A stretch of DNA of 48,284 nt from JAAYBY01 sp964465385 (GCA_964465385.1 CAYXIM010000002.1:1-48284), one strand, 5' to 3'; numbered from the stretch's first letter, positions 1 through 7,968 are shown. The notes: a model not told the origin generated them from the letters alone. A program made the numbers and translations.

Positions 1-602
1 TGAAACAAGGTCCGTGCCCCGTCAGGTGCCCGGGTTACAATACCCGCAAAGATAATCAGGGAGATACCGTTGCCGATACCCGACTCGTTAATCTGTTCGC
101 CAATCCACATGATGAAGGCGGTCCCGGCGGTAAAGCTCAAAATGACCAGCAAGGCGTTCAGGACAAAGGGGATGGTCGGGGTCGCTGCCAGCCGCGTGGT
201 AAACCAGTAGGCTGTGGACTGGACCAGGGCCAGCACCACGGTCAGGTAACGGACGTATTTTTGGATTTTCTTGTTGCCCTCATCGCCTTCCTTCTGCAGC
301 CGCTCCAAAGCCGGGATGGCCACGGTCAGCAGCTGCATGATGATGGATGCATTGATGTAGGGGATGATGCCCAGCGAGAAGATGGACACTTGTTTGAAAG
401 CGCCCCCGGAAATGATGTTCAGGTAGCTGCCCAGCTGCCCGAATCGATCCAGCAGGCTGGTGAAGGCAGCCGCATCGATGCCCGGAACCGGAACCAGGAT
501 CCCGATCCGGTAGACCACCAGCATCAGCAAAGTAAACAAAAGTTTTTTGCGCAGATCCTGGATCTTGAAGGCATTTCTGATGGTCTCAAACATATTGGCC
601 AT
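1..602 (-). CDS. secY: Protein translocase subunit SecY (3' end outside window)
   Basis: This is the central channel subunit of the SecYEG translocon, which moves unfolded proteins across or into the plasma membrane. The start ATG is at 602-600, preceded by an AGGAGG at about 609-614, and the frame stays open to the window edge, giving about 200 N-terminal residues. The protein begins MANMFETIRNAFKIQDLRKK and carries the typical SecY N-terminal features: a first membrane helix, the VPGID plug segment, then IPYINASIIMQLL and the GIGNGISLIIF stretch. It is the last gene visible in the S10-spc operon, directly behind rplO, as in most Firmicutes. Only the truncation by the window edge is unusual; identity is very secure. 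Confidence 0.95.
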   Translation of the reverse strand, partial: MANMFETIRNAFKIQDLRKKLLFTLLMLVVYRIGILVPVPGIDAAAFTSLLDRFGQLGSYLNIISGGAFKQVSIFSLGIIPYINASIIMQLLTVAIPALERLQKEGDEGNKKIQKYVRYLTVVLALVQSTAYWFTTRLAATPTIPFVLNALLVILSFTAGTAFIMWIGEQINESGIGNGISLIIFAGIVTRAPDGARTLF

Positions 603-603
603 G

Positions 604-1053
604 TTATACCTCCTCGGCTACGCCTCCAGCCTTTTCGATTTTTTCTTTTGCAGAGCTCGTAAAGGCGTCGGCACGGACGGTCAGTTTGCGGCTGAGGGTC
701 CCTTGACCCAGGATTTTGATGCCGTCGTTGACCTTGGGCAGTTTGATGATGCCGGCGGCGTTCAAAACATCTGCGTCAACAATGGTTTCATCTTCAAACT
801 GGTCCAGATCACCGACATTGAGCTCAATGTAGTGTTTGGCAAACCGCTTGTTGTTGAAACCGCGTTTGGGCACCCGGCGGTAAAGCGGCATTTGTCCGCC
901 TTCAAAACCGGGCCGGACGCCACCGCCAGACCGTGCTTTTTGTCCTTTGTGGCCGCGACCGGCCGTTTTTCCGCTGCCTGATCCGGGGCCGCGGCCTTTG
1001 CGAAAGGCGTTCTCGCGGGCACCTGGGGTTGCGGACAATTCATTGAGTTTCAT
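604..1053 (-). CDS. rplO: 50S ribosomal protein L15
   Basis: L15 (uL15) is a late-binding large-subunit protein that stabilises 23S rRNA. The 149-residue product has the family's glycine-rich basic N-terminus (GSGSGKTAGRGHKGQKARSGG) and a folded C-terminal half ending in the KIEKAGG motif. Length is usual. The ATG at 1053 has an AAGGAGG about ten bases upstream. It lies between rpmD and secY, with only one base between its stop and the secY start, so translation of the two is probably coupled. Confidence 0.97.
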   Translation of the reverse strand: MKLNELSATPGARENAFRKGRGPGSGSGKTAGRGHKGQKARSGGGVRPGFEGGQMPLYRRVPKRGFNNKRFAKHYIELNVGDLDQFEDETIVDADVLNAAGIIKLPKVNDGIKILGQGTLSRKLTVRADAFTSSAKEKIEKAGGVAEEV

Positions 1054-1068
1054 GATGGCTTGCCCTCC

Positions 1069-1248
1069 TTACGCTTCTTCACAGTGGACCAGGTGAGCCA
1101 CTTTTCTCACCATGCCCATAATCGAGTCGCTGGCATCATGGACAACCGTTTGACCGATTTTGCGCAGCCCAAGCGCCTGGACCGTCGCCACATGCTTTTT
1201 ATTGGCATTGCGCACGCTCTTGACAAGCGTGACTTTCACTTTCGTCAT
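1069..1248 (-). CDS. rpmD: 50S ribosomal protein L30
   Basis: L30 (uL30) is a small large-subunit protein, here 59 residues, starting MTKVKVTLVKS and containing the family core LGLRKIGQTVVHDASDSIMGMVRKVAHLV. A longer reading frame begins at 1266, but that would abut the rpsE stop with no ribosome binding site. The ATG at 1248 has a GGGGGAAGAG upstream and gives the canonical N-terminus, so the shorter start is chosen. It sits between rpsE and rplO, as usual. Confidence 0.95.
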   Translation of the reverse strand: MTKVKVTLVKSVRNANKKHVATVQALGLRKIGQTVVHDASDSIMGMVRKVAHLVHCEEA

Positions 1249-1262
1249 GTCTCTTCCCCCCG

Positions 1263-1757
1263 TCACAGTATTTCGTCAACCGACTTGCCACGCAATTTGG
1301 CAACCTGTTCGGGAGATCTCAACGCTTTCAAGCCTTCGATGGTGGCATTGACCACGTTGTTCGGGTTATTGGATCCGAGCGATTTGGTCCGAATGTCACG
1401 GATGCCGGCCAACTCCAGAACCGCACGAACCGGTCCACCAGCGATAACACCTGTACCAGGCCCTGCAGGTTTGAGCAAGACTTTGCCGGCTCTGAACTCG
1501 CCCAGGACCTCGTGAGGAATGGTGGTGTTGCTGATCGGCACATCGATCATGTTTTTGCGGGCTTTGTCGATGCCTTTGCGGATAGCATCCGGAATTTCCG
1601 CCGCCTTGCCCAGGCCTTTGCCCACGCGGCCGTTCTCGTCACCGACAACGACCAGGGCGATGAAGCGGAAGTTGCGTCCGCCTTTGACCGTTTTGGCCAC
1701 ACGCCCAATATGAATGACCTTCTCTTTCAGGTCCATTGTATTCGTCTCCATGCGCAT
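1263..1757 (-). CDS. rpsE: 30S ribosomal protein S5
   Basis: S5 (uS5) lies near the decoding centre and mRNA entry channel and contributes to translational accuracy. The 164-residue product has the double-stranded-RNA-binding S5 N-domain (KVIHIGRVAKTVKGGRNFRF) followed by the S5 C-domain with the PAGPGTGVIAGG turn. The start at 1757 has GGGAGG seven bases upstream; in-frame ATGs at 1751 and 1736 are possible but have weaker sites. Neighbours are rplR upstream and rpmD downstream, the standard spc order. Confidence 0.96.
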   Translation of the reverse strand: MRMETNTMDLKEKVIHIGRVAKTVKGGRNFRFIALVVVGDENGRVGKGLGKAAEIPDAIRKGIDKARKNMIDVPISNTTIPHEVLGEFRAGKVLLKPAGPGTGVIAGGPVRAVLELAGIRDIRTKSLGSNNPNNVVNATIEGLKALRSPEQVAKLRGKSVDEIL

Positions 1758-1773
1758 GAAAGAACCTCCCTGC

Positions 1774-2142
1774 TTAGAATTTCAGTCCGGCTTCACGGGC
1801 TGCTTCGGCCAGTGCTGCCACACGGCCGTGGTAAATGTAGCCGCCGCGATCAAAGACGACTGTTGTGATGCCTTCGTCTTGCGCTCTGGCGGCAATCAGT
1901 TTGCCAACCTCAGCAGCACCTGCTTTGTTTCCGCCCGAAAGAGCCTGATCCCGAATGGTCTGGTCCAGGGTTGATGCGCTGACCAGGGTCCGGCCGGTGG
2001 TGTCATCGATCACCTGTGCATAGATATGCGACAGGCTGCGAAAGACGCACAGCCTCGGACGCTGGGTGGTTCCGCCGACCTTTTTGCGGACGCGGGCGTG
2101 TTTTCGTTTGCGAATCTCATTACGGCTTACTTTTTGACTCAT
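1774..2142 (-). CDS. rplR: 50S ribosomal protein L18
   Basis: L18 (uL18) binds 5S rRNA and anchors it to the central protuberance. The 122-residue product has the basic N-terminal tail (RNEIRKRKHARVRKKVGGTTQRPRL) and the conserved core ending VVFDRGGYIYHGRVAALAEAAREAGLKF, an almost textbook C-terminus. Length is usual. The ATG at 2142 follows an AAAGGGTGA. It lies between rplF and rpsE. Confidence 0.97.
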   Translation of the reverse strand: MSQKVSRNEIRKRKHARVRKKVGGTTQRPRLCVFRSLSHIYAQVIDDTTGRTLVSASTLDQTIRDQALSGGNKAGAAEVGKLIAARAQDEGITTVVFDRGGYIYHGRVAALAEAAREAGLKF

Positions 2143-2162
2143 GACTTTTCACCCTTTCAACG

Positions 2163-2708
2163 CTAAGCGCCCTTGGCTCCCGCTTTGCCTTCCTTCAGCC
2201 TCAAGGTTTCTGTATCATACTTAATGCCTTTGCCATGATACGGATCAGGAATGCGGAAAGCACGGATTTTCGCCGCTGTTTCGCCAACCAGTTGCTTGTC
2301 AGCCCCTTTGACGACCAGGCGGTTGGGTGCCGGCACATCGATGGTGATGCCCTGGGGCTCTTCGATCTCAATGGTATGGGAATAGCCCAGGTTGAAGACA
2401 ACCTTGTGGCCTTCTTTCACAGCCCTGAAGCCAATGCCGTTGATTTCGAGGTTCTTGCTGAAGCCGTCTGTCACGCCGATGACCATGTTGTTGATCAACG
2501 ATCGGGTCAAGCCGTGCAAGGCTTTCTGTTTTTTGCTGTCGTTGGTCCGTTCGACCAAAATCTGGTTGTCTTCAACCGACACAGCCATCTCGGGATGGAT
2601 CAGCTGAACCAGGGTCTGCGACCCCTTGCTGACCGTGATGCTGTTGCCGTCCAGCGCTGCTGTGACGCCTTCGGGAAGCACAACCGGCATTTTTCCAATT
2701 CTGGACAT
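2163..2708 (-). CDS. rplF: 50S ribosomal protein L6
   Basis: L6 (uL6) binds 23S rRNA near the factor-binding site. The 181-residue product has two tandem L6 folds and ends with the signature PDPYHGKGIKYDTE plus a basic tail. The frame extends upstream to 2744, but the ATG at 2708 gives the canonical MSRIGKMPV start and has GGGAGG in place, so it is preferred. Neighbours are rpsH and rplR. Confidence 0.97.
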   Translation of the reverse strand: MSRIGKMPVVLPEGVTAALDGNSITVSKGSQTLVQLIHPEMAVSVEDNQILVERTNDSKKQKALHGLTRSLINNMVIGVTDGFSKNLEINGIGFRAVKEGHKVVFNLGYSHTIEIEEPQGITIDVPAPNRLVVKGADKQLVGETAAKIRAFRIPDPYHGKGIKYDTETLRLKEGKAGAKGA

Positions 2709-2775
2709 TTCTTTTCCTCCCACTCTTAAGATTACGGGCAGCACACCCGGTGGCCGCTGCCTTTTTCAGAGTTCC

Positions 2776-3171
2776 TTACCAGACGTAGGCCATGACTTCG
2801 CCGCCAACGCCCAGTTCTCTTGCTTTTTTATCCGTCATGATCCCCTTCGAGGTGGAGATCACAGCGATTCCCAGACCATCCAGCACTTGTGGCAGTTGGT
2901 CCTTGCCAGCGTGAACACGCAGGCCCGGTTTCGAAATCCTTTTCAGACCCGAAATCACGGATCGTTTTTGCACGTATTTCAAGGTGATGCGAATCAGGCC
3001 CTGCTTGTCATCTGAAATGCTTTCCACCCGGGAAATATACCCTTCTTCAAGCAGAATGTTGGCTATGGCCAGTTTGACCTTGGAGGCCGGGATGTCACAT
3101 CGCGGGTGTCCGGCTCGACCGGCATTGCGGATGCGTGTCAACATATCGGCAACGGTATCTGTAATTTGCAT
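2776..3171 (-). CDS. rpsH: 30S ribosomal protein S8
   Basis: S8 (uS8) binds the central domain of 16S rRNA and in some bacteria represses the spc operon. The 131-residue product begins MQITDTVADMLTRIRNA and ends with the S8 signature GIAVISTSKGIMTDKKARELGVGGEVMAYVW (shown here as overlapping motifs ISTSKGIMTDKKAR and GGEVMAYVW). The start has AAGGAGG upstream. Neighbours are rpsN and rplF. Autoregulation is known for E. coli S8; no matching mRNA site was identified here. Confidence 0.97.
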   Translation of the reverse strand: MQITDTVADMLTRIRNAGRAGHPRCDIPASKVKLAIANILLEEGYISRVESISDDKQGLIRITLKYVQKRSVISGLKRISKPGLRVHAGKDQLPQVLDGLGIAVISTSKGIMTDKKARELGVGGEVMAYVW

Positions 3172-3198
3172 CTGAGTTCCTCCTTCCCGTCTCCGGTG

Positions 3199-3384
3199 TT
3201 ACCAGCTGGCCTTACGAACGCCAGGTATTTGACCTTTGTAAGCCAGTTCTCTGAAACAGAGGCGGCAAACACCGTATTTGCGCAGGTAGGCATGCGGGCG
3301 GCCACAGAGCTTGCAGCGATTATAGGCACGCGTCGAATACTTCGGCTTGGCCTGTTGTTTTAACCTCAGTGATTTTTTTGCCAT
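3199..3384 (-). CDS. rpsN: 30S ribosomal protein S14, zinc-binding short type
   Basis: This S14 (uS14) helps assemble the 30S head. At 61 residues it is the short type Z form, and it retains the zinc-binding pairs C24-x2-C27 and C40-x2-C43 (CKLC and CRLC). It ends with the typical GQIPGVRKASW. The zinc-dependent form is the usual operon-encoded version in Firmicutes; zinc-independent paralogues, if present, would lie elsewhere. The ATG at 3384 is preceded by GGAGGG. Neighbours are rplE and rpsH. Confidence 0.97.
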   Translation of the reverse strand: MAKKSLRLKQQAKPKYSTRAYNRCKLCGRPHAYLRKYGVCRLCFRELAYKGQIPGVRKASW

Positions 3385-3400
3385 GTTCCGGTCCCTCCGC

Positions 3401-3940
3401 TCACTTTCTAAACGGCATGCCGAGCAGTTGCAGAAGCGCTCTGGCCTCTTCGTCGGTTTTTGCCGTTGTCACGATGATAATATCCAGGCCCCGGATTTTA
3501 TCGATCGAATCATAATCAATTTCAGGGAATATCAGCTGCTCTTTGGCGCCCATCGCAAAGTTGCCATGACCGTCAAACGAGTTGGGGTTGATCCCCCTGA
3601 AGTCCCGGACACGGGGCAGGGCGATGCTGATGAACTTGTCTAAGAATTCATACATCCGCTCACCACGCAGGGTCACCTTGCAGCCAATTTCCATGCCGGC
3701 ACGCAGCTTAAAGGCGGCCACCGAACGCTTGGCCTTGGTGACAACCGCCTTTTGGCCGGCAATGGTCGACAACGCCTCAACCGCATGGTCCATGGCCTTG
3801 GCGTTTTCCTTGGCATCGCCAACACCCATGTTCAGGACGATTTTTTCCAGCTTGGGAATCTCCATGACAGAGCGGTAGTTAAACTGTTTCTGCAGAGCAG
3901 GAGCAGCTTCATTTTTGTACTTGTCTTTAAGCCTTGACAT
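3401..3940 (-). CDS. rplE: 50S ribosomal protein L5
   Basis: L5 (uL5) binds 5S rRNA and contacts the P-site tRNA. The 179-residue product carries both family domains, with the N-terminal motif IPKLEKIVLNMGVGDA and the C-terminal motif ALPRVRDFRGINPNSFDGHGN. It ends LLQLLGMPFRK, as most bacterial L5 proteins do. AAAGGAGG precedes the ATG. Order rplX-rplE-rpsN is standard. Confidence 0.97.
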   Translation of the reverse strand: MSRLKDKYKNEAAPALQKQFNYRSVMEIPKLEKIVLNMGVGDAKENAKAMDHAVEALSTIAGQKAVVTKAKRSVAAFKLRAGMEIGCKVTLRGERMYEFLDKFISIALPRVRDFRGINPNSFDGHGNFAMGAKEQLIFPEIDYDSIDKIRGLDIIIVTTAKTDEEARALLQLLGMPFRK

Positions 3941-3953
3941 GCTTCTGCCTCCT

Positions 3954-4304
3954 TTACTGCCTGACCGGCCTGGCCTGGCGGATGGTGTCGATCATCTGGT
4001 CGCAGGCCTTGCAATAGCGGATCTTCTCACCATTTTCCAGGATCTTGCGTCCGGTTTTACTGGGCCGTTTACACTTGCTGCACACCAGCATCACGTTAGA
4101 AGCGTGGATCCAGCCTTCCTGCTGGATGATCCCGCCCTGCTGGGTCTGGCTGCGCGGCTTTTTATGCTTGGTTACGATGTTGACCCCTTCAACCAGAACG
4201 CGTCCTTTATTGGGATCAACGTCCAGAACTTTACCGGTCCGTCCGGCGTCTTTACCGGTGCGTACATAGACCTGGTCGTTCCTTTTGACATGTACTTTCG
4301 TCAT
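3954..4304 (-). CDS. rplX: 50S ribosomal protein L24
   Basis: L24 (uL24) is an early assembly protein of the large subunit. The 116-residue product has a KOW motif near the N-terminus (GKDAGRTGKVLDVDPNKGRVLVEGVN) followed by the HKKPRSQTQQGGI segment. The C-terminal part carries a Cys pair (VCSKCKRP) and YCKACDQM, resembling a zinc-ribbon knuckle; such cysteines occur in some L24 proteins. The ATG at 4304 has AAGGGGG upstream. Neighbours are rplN and rplE. Confidence 0.96.
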   Translation of the reverse strand: MTKVHVKRNDQVYVRTGKDAGRTGKVLDVDPNKGRVLVEGVNIVTKHKKPRSQTQQGGIIQQEGWIHASNVMLVCSKCKRPSKTGRKILENGEKIRYCKACDQMIDTIRQARPVRQ

Positions 4305-4318
4305 TGAACCTGTCCCCC

Positions 4319-4687
4319 TTACAGTACTTCCGGAGCCAAAGACAGGATCTTCATGTAGTCCTTATCTCTCAGTTCCCTGGCAATCGGCCCAAAAATCCGG
4401 GTACCCCGCGGGTTTTTGTCTTCCTTGATGATCACGGCCGCGTTCTCGTCAAATTTGATGTAGGAGCCATCCGGACGCCGGACCGCTTTTTTGGTCCGGA
4501 CGACCACGGCGCGAACGATTTCACCTTTTTTCACCACACCGCCGGGCGTCGCTTCTTTGACCGAACACACAATGACATCGCCGATACTGGCAGACCGGCG
4601 CATGGTGCCACCGAGCACCTTGATGCACATCAGCCGCCTGGCTCCGGTATTATCAGCAGATTTTAATTGGGTCTGTACCTGAATCAT
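4319..4687 (-). CDS. rplN: 50S ribosomal protein L14
   Basis: L14 (uL14) sits at the subunit interface and forms bridge B8. The 122-residue product has the near-invariant start MIQVQTQLKSADNTGARRL and the core VVRTKKAVRRPDGSYIKFD, ending KILSLAPEVL. Length is exactly that of the family. GGGAGGAAG precedes the ATG. It lies between rpsQ and rplX. Confidence 0.98.
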   Translation of the reverse strand: MIQVQTQLKSADNTGARRLMCIKVLGGTMRRSASIGDVIVCSVKEATPGGVVKKGEIVRAVVVRTKKAVRRPDGSYIKFDENAAVIIKEDKNPRGTRIFGPIARELRDKDYMKILSLAPEVL

Positions 4688-4713
4688 ACGGATCTTCCTC
4701 CCTGATCAATGCG

Positions 4714-4971
4714 TTATTTCGCTTTTTCAATGATGTCGACCAGGCGCCAGCGCTTTTCTTTGCTGTAGGGCCGTGTCTCCATCACGCGAACCTTGTCACC
4801 GATCTTGCAACGATTCTCTTCGTCATGTGCCTTCAGTTTATAGGTCCGTTTCATGGTTTTTTTATACAAAGGATGTTGGACGTGCTCTGTAACCGACACG
4901 ACGATGGTTTTATCCATCTTATCGCTACTGACCAATCCCACACGGGTCTTTCTGGCATTGCGCTCACTCAC
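4714..4971 (-). CDS. rpsQ: 30S ribosomal protein S17
   Basis: S17 (uS17) is a primary 16S rRNA binder with an OB fold. The 85-residue product reads SERNARKTRVGLVSSDKMDKT and contains HPLYKKTMKRTYKLKAHDE. The frame is open to a GTG at 4989 that overlaps the rpmC stop. The GTG at 4971 is preferred because it has GGGGGA about eight bases upstream and gives the conserved SERN(x)RK N-terminus. Both candidate starts are GTG. Neighbours are rpmC and rplN. Confidence 0.94.
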   Translation of the reverse strand: MSERNARKTRVGLVSSDKMDKTIVVSVTEHVQHPLYKKTMKRTYKLKAHDEENRCKIGDKVRVMETRPYSKEKRWRLVDIIEKAK

Positions 4972-4985
4972 AGCTTCTTCCCCCT

Positions 4986-5189
4986 TCACTCTTTGATACC
5001 TTGCAGCTCACGTTCACGAAGGATCGTTTTAACGCGAGCAATGTCTCTTTTGACGCTCCGCAGTTTCAGAGGGTTTTCCAGCTGGTTGATGGCGTGCTGA
5101 AAGCGAAGTTTGAAGAGCTCATCCTTAAGCTCGGTCAGCTCCTGATTCAATTCAGCGATTGTTTTCTCACGAAGTTCACTCGGCTTCAT
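4986..5189 (-). CDS. rpmC: 50S ribosomal protein L29
   Basis: L29 (uL29) lies near the peptide exit tunnel and helps dock trigger factor and SRP. The 67-residue product starts MKPSELREKTIAELNQEL and has the LFKLRFQHAINQLENPLKLRSVKRDIAR core. A longer frame runs back to 5324 inside rplP, but the ATG at 5189 has GGAAGGTGA upstream and gives the canonical N-terminus. It overlaps the end of rplP by 14 bases, suggesting translational coupling. Confidence 0.96.
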   Translation of the reverse strand: MKPSELREKTIAELNQELTELKDELFKLRFQHAINQLENPLKLRSVKRDIARVKTILRERELQGIKE

Positions 5190-5610
5190 GAACGTCACCT
5201 TCCTTCTTTCGCGTGACGAATTTCGTCTTGCAGGGGAGCTTGTGGGCGGCAAGCCGCATGGCTTCACGCGCCGCTTCTTCTGACACCCCGTCGATTTCAA
5301 ACAAAATTCTGCCTGGTTTGACAACGGCCACCCAGTATTCGGGCGAGCCTTTGCCTGAACCCATCCGCGTCTCTGCCGGTTTGGAGGTCACCGGCTTATC
5401 CGGGAAAATCTTGATCCAAACCTGACCACCCCTGCGGGTGAAACGGTTGATGGCGATACGGGCCGCTTCAATCTGGTTGCTGGTGATCCAGCAAGGCTCC
5501 AGGGCTTTCAAACCATATTCACCGTAGGCAATGGTATGGCCCCGGGTTGCCAGGCCGGTCATGCGGCCACGGTGCTGTTTCCTGTATTTAACACGCTTGG
5601 GAAGCAACAT
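5176..5610 (-). CDS. rplP: 50S ribosomal protein L16
   Basis: L16 (uL16) is essential for A-site tRNA positioning. The 144-residue product begins MLLPKRVKYRKQHRGRM and contains the family signatures GLKALEPCWITSNQIEAAR and RMGSGKGSPEYWVAVVKPG. Its start codon overlaps the rpsC stop by one base (TGATG), and its end overlaps rpmC by 14 bases. Identity and length are typical. Confidence 0.98.
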   Translation of the reverse strand: MLLPKRVKYRKQHRGRMTGLATRGHTIAYGEYGLKALEPCWITSNQIEAARIAINRFTRRGGQVWIKIFPDKPVTSKPAETRMGSGKGSPEYWVAVVKPGRILFEIDGVSEEAAREAMRLAAHKLPCKTKFVTRKKEGDVHEAE

Positions 5611-6281
5611 CAGGATTCGCCTCCTTCCAGGTCCTTGGTCTTCTTAGGTGCAGGGAATATTTCACCCTTGTAAATCCACACCTTGACGCCGATACGCCCA
5701 TAGGTGGTTTTGGCTTCTGCAAAGCCGTAATCAATGTCCGCCCGCAGGGTCTGCAGGGGAATGGTTCCTTCGCGGTAGTGTTCGCGGCGGGCAATTTCGG
5801 CGCCGCCCAAACGGCCGCTGACCGCTGTCTTGATGCCGCGGGCACCCATCTTCATGGCACGGCCCATGGCTTGTTTCATGGCCCGGCGGAAGGACACACG
5901 CTCCTCCAGCTGTCGGGCGATGTTTTCAGCCACCAGCTGGGCATCCGTGTCGATGGATTTGATTTCGCGGATGTTGATGAAAAAGGTTCGCTTGAAGCGC
6001 TGGGTCAGTTTGCGTTTAAGCTCTTCAATCCCGGCTCCCTGACGGCCGATGATGATACCAGGTTTTCCGGCAGAGATGGTCACTTGAACCTTTTCTTCAC
6101 CTTTGCGTTCTATTTCAATCCGTGAAACACCGGCCCGGAAGGCCTCTTTTTTAATCAGGTCACGGATTTTCTTGTCTTCAACCAGGAAGCGGCTGAAGTC
6201 TTTTTTATCGGCATACCACCTGGTATCCCAGTCTTTAATGACGCCTACGCGCAGTCCATGCGGATTAACCTTCTGCCCCAT
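5610..6281 (-). CDS. rpsC: 30S ribosomal protein S3
   Basis: S3 (uS3) forms part of the mRNA entry channel and has helicase-like activity. The 223-residue product starts MGQKVNPHGLRVGVIKDWDT, has a type-2 KH domain around residues 40-110 with the GRQGAGIEELKRKL loop, and a C-domain with GVKVWIYKGEIFP. GGAGGAGG precedes the ATG. It lies between rplV and rplP, with three bases between the rplV stop and the rpsC start. Confidence 0.98.
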   Translation of the reverse strand: MGQKVNPHGLRVGVIKDWDTRWYADKKDFSRFLVEDKKIRDLIKKEAFRAGVSRIEIERKGEEKVQVTISAGKPGIIIGRQGAGIEELKRKLTQRFKRTFFINIREIKSIDTDAQLVAENIARQLEERVSFRRAMKQAMGRAMKMGARGIKTAVSGRLGGAEIARREHYREGTIPLQTLRADIDYGFAEAKTTYGRIGVKVWIYKGEIFPAPKKTKDLEGGES

Positions 6282-6284
6282 CTG

Positions 6285-6770
6285 TCAGCCTCCTCCATTC
6301 ATTTCTTTGACAACCAACGTCACATGGCTGGTTCTTTTGCGAATTCGTGCAGCGCTGCCGCGGGCTCTGGGGATGATCCGTTTCAAAACGGGACCCGGGT
6401 TGGCATAGCAATCGGCGACATACAGCAGATCGCGCGACAGGCTGTTGTTGTTAACCGCGTTGGCCTCGGCGGAATGCAGCAGTTTCGCCAGCACCGGTGA
6501 GGCTGCCTTGGGCGTGTATTTCAAGATGGCATAGGCCTCATCGATTGATTTGCCTTTGATCAGATCGATGACGATGGCCATCTTGCCAGGGGCGATCCGG
6601 ATGTGCTTGGCCACGGCACGGCCTTCATCCCGTCCCATGCCCAGCACCTTGCGCTCCTTCTTGGTCAAATACCGTCTGCGCTGGCTTTTGCGTGATGGCT
6701 GGGCATACTGGCGCAAAATTTCTTCACGATTTTCCAGCAGGTATTCTTTGGACATTACTTTTTTTCCCAT
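6285..6770 (-). CDS. rplV: 50S ribosomal protein L22 with N-terminal extension
   Basis: L22 (uL22) lines the exit tunnel and contributes its hairpin to the macrolide-sensitive constriction. The canonical L22 core starts near residue 48 (GRAVAKHIRIAPGKMAIVIDLI) and ends RIRKRTSHVTLVVKE, with the tunnel hairpin around RIIPRARGSAARI. At 161 residues it is about 45-50 residues longer than most bacterial L22. The extension is charged and basic (SRKSQRRRYLTKKERK). The ATG at 6770 has GGGGAG nine bases upstream. An internal ATG at 6638 with AAGGTG upstream could give a family-length protein, but would leave about 160 unexplained bases in a compact operon. Confidence 0.93.
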   Translation of the reverse strand: MGKKVMSKEYLLENREEILRQYAQPSRKSQRRRYLTKKERKVLGMGRDEGRAVAKHIRIAPGKMAIVIDLIKGKSIDEAYAILKYTPKAASPVLAKLLHSAEANAVNNNSLSRDLLYVADCYANPGPVLKRIIPRARGSAARIRKRTSHVTLVVKEMNGGG

Positions 6771-6800
6771 ACGTCGTTACTCCCCTTTCCTGCGCCGGCC

Positions 6801-7082
6801 TTAACGGCCGCCAGAGCTTCTTTCTGAGCCGGCATGGCCCCTGAAAAAACGGGTGGGAGCAAACTCGCCGAGTTTGTGTCCGACCATTTCCTCGGTGATG
6901 TAGACCGGCACGTGCCGGCGTCCATCGTGTACCGCAATGGTGTGTCCCACCATTTCCGGGAAAATGGTCGACGCCCTGGACCAGGTCTTGACAACCCTTT
7001 TTTCATTTTTCGCATTCATCGCTTCAATTCGTTTCATCAGGGCTTCCTGGACGAAAAAGCCTTTTTTGACAGATCTGCTCAT
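6801..7082 (-). CDS. rpsS: 30S ribosomal protein S19
   Basis: S19 (uS19) forms a complex with S13 in the 30S head near the A and P sites. The 93-residue product begins MSRSVKKGFFVQEALMKRI and contains TIFPEMVGHTIAVHDGRRHVPVYITEEMVGHKLGEFAPTR in overlapping signature motifs (EMVGHTIAVHDG, GHKLGEFAPTR). GGAGG precedes the ATG. Neighbours are rplB and rplV. Confidence 0.98.
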   Translation of the reverse strand: MSRSVKKGFFVQEALMKRIEAMNAKNEKRVVKTWSRASTIFPEMVGHTIAVHDGRRHVPVYITEEMVGHKLGEFAPTRFFRGHAGSERSSGGR

Positions 7083-7103
7083 ATGACGAAAGCCTCCAAT
7101 TGA

Positions 7104-7934
7104 TTAGCTGTTCCTTCTCTTGATAATGTACTTGTTGGAAGGTTTGTTGCGTTTTCTGGTTTTCTTGCCCAGCGTCGGAACACCCCAGGGGGTCAGAGGG
7201 CTCGGCATGCCGATCGGAGATCTGCCTTCACCACCGCCATGGGGGTGGTCGACAGGGTTCATAGCAAGGCCGCGGACGCTGGGGCGCACACCCATGTTGC
7301 GTTTCCTGCCCGCTTTTCCAATGGTGATGTTCTCATGCTCGCTGTTGCCAACCGATCCGATGGTCGCACGGCAGCGCACGCTGATCATGCGTACTTCGCC
7401 TGAGGGCAGGCGGATTTGTGCAAAGCCGCCTTCTTTGGCCATCAGCTGGGCGCTGGCACCGGCAGTCCGGACCATCTGGGCGCCCTTGCCCGGTTTCATT
7501 TCAATGTTGTGGATCGTCGTGCCCAACGGAATGGTTTCCAGGGTCTTGGCGTTCCCAGGCACGATATCGGCGTCCGGTCCGCTCTGGACCTGGTCGCCCA
7601 CTTTCAAGCCTTCCGGCGCAAGGATGTAGGCCTTGGCGCCATCCGCATACTGGATCAAAGCCAGGTGGGCCGTCCGGTTGGGATCGTATTCAATGGCTTT
7701 AACCGTGGCGGGGATACCGTCCTTGTTTCTCTTCCAGTCAATGATCCGGATTTTTCTGCGGTTGCCGCCGCCAATGTGGCGCACGGTGATGCGGCCATAG
7801 ACGTTGCGGCCACCCGTTTTCTTGCGCTTGACCAGCAAGCTTTTTTCAGGTGCTTTGGTCGACAGCTGGCTGTAATCGGCCGAAGTCATCTGACGCCTGG
7901 CTGGAGAAGTCGGTTTGTAGCTTTTAACTGCCAT
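7104..7934 (-). CDS. rplB: 50S ribosomal protein L2
   Basis: L2 (uL2) is needed for subunit association and peptidyl-transferase function. The 276-residue product has the MAVKSYKPTSPARRQM start, the OB-fold and SH3-like domains, and the conserved NPVDHPHGGGEGRSP loop with the key histidine near the peptidyl-transferase centre. An in-frame ATG at 7943 lies only three bases after AAGGAG. The ATG at 7934 is chosen because it gives the canonical N-terminus, although its spacing (about 12) is long. It lies between rplW and rpsS. Confidence 0.97.
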   Translation of the reverse strand: MAVKSYKPTSPARRQMTSADYSQLSTKAPEKSLLVKRKKTGGRNVYGRITVRHIGGGNRRKIRIIDWKRNKDGIPATVKAIEYDPNRTAHLALIQYADGAKAYILAPEGLKVGDQVQSGPDADIVPGNAKTLETIPLGTTIHNIEMKPGKGAQMVRTAGASAQLMAKEGGFAQIRLPSGEVRMISVRCRATIGSVGNSEHENITIGKAGRKRNMGVRPSVRGLAMNPVDHPHGGGEGRSPIGMPSPLTPWGVPTLGKKTRKRNKPSNKYIIKRRNS

Positions 7935-7968
7935 GGTGGTCATTCACTCCTTCTCGTGCTGGCACGGC

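Noticed and set aside
261..981. Plus-strand open frames antisense to secY and rplO
   Set aside because: They are shadows of the ribosomal genes: no ribosome binding site, no family likeness, and the minus-strand frames are unmistakable. The same holds for all long antisense frames through 10000.
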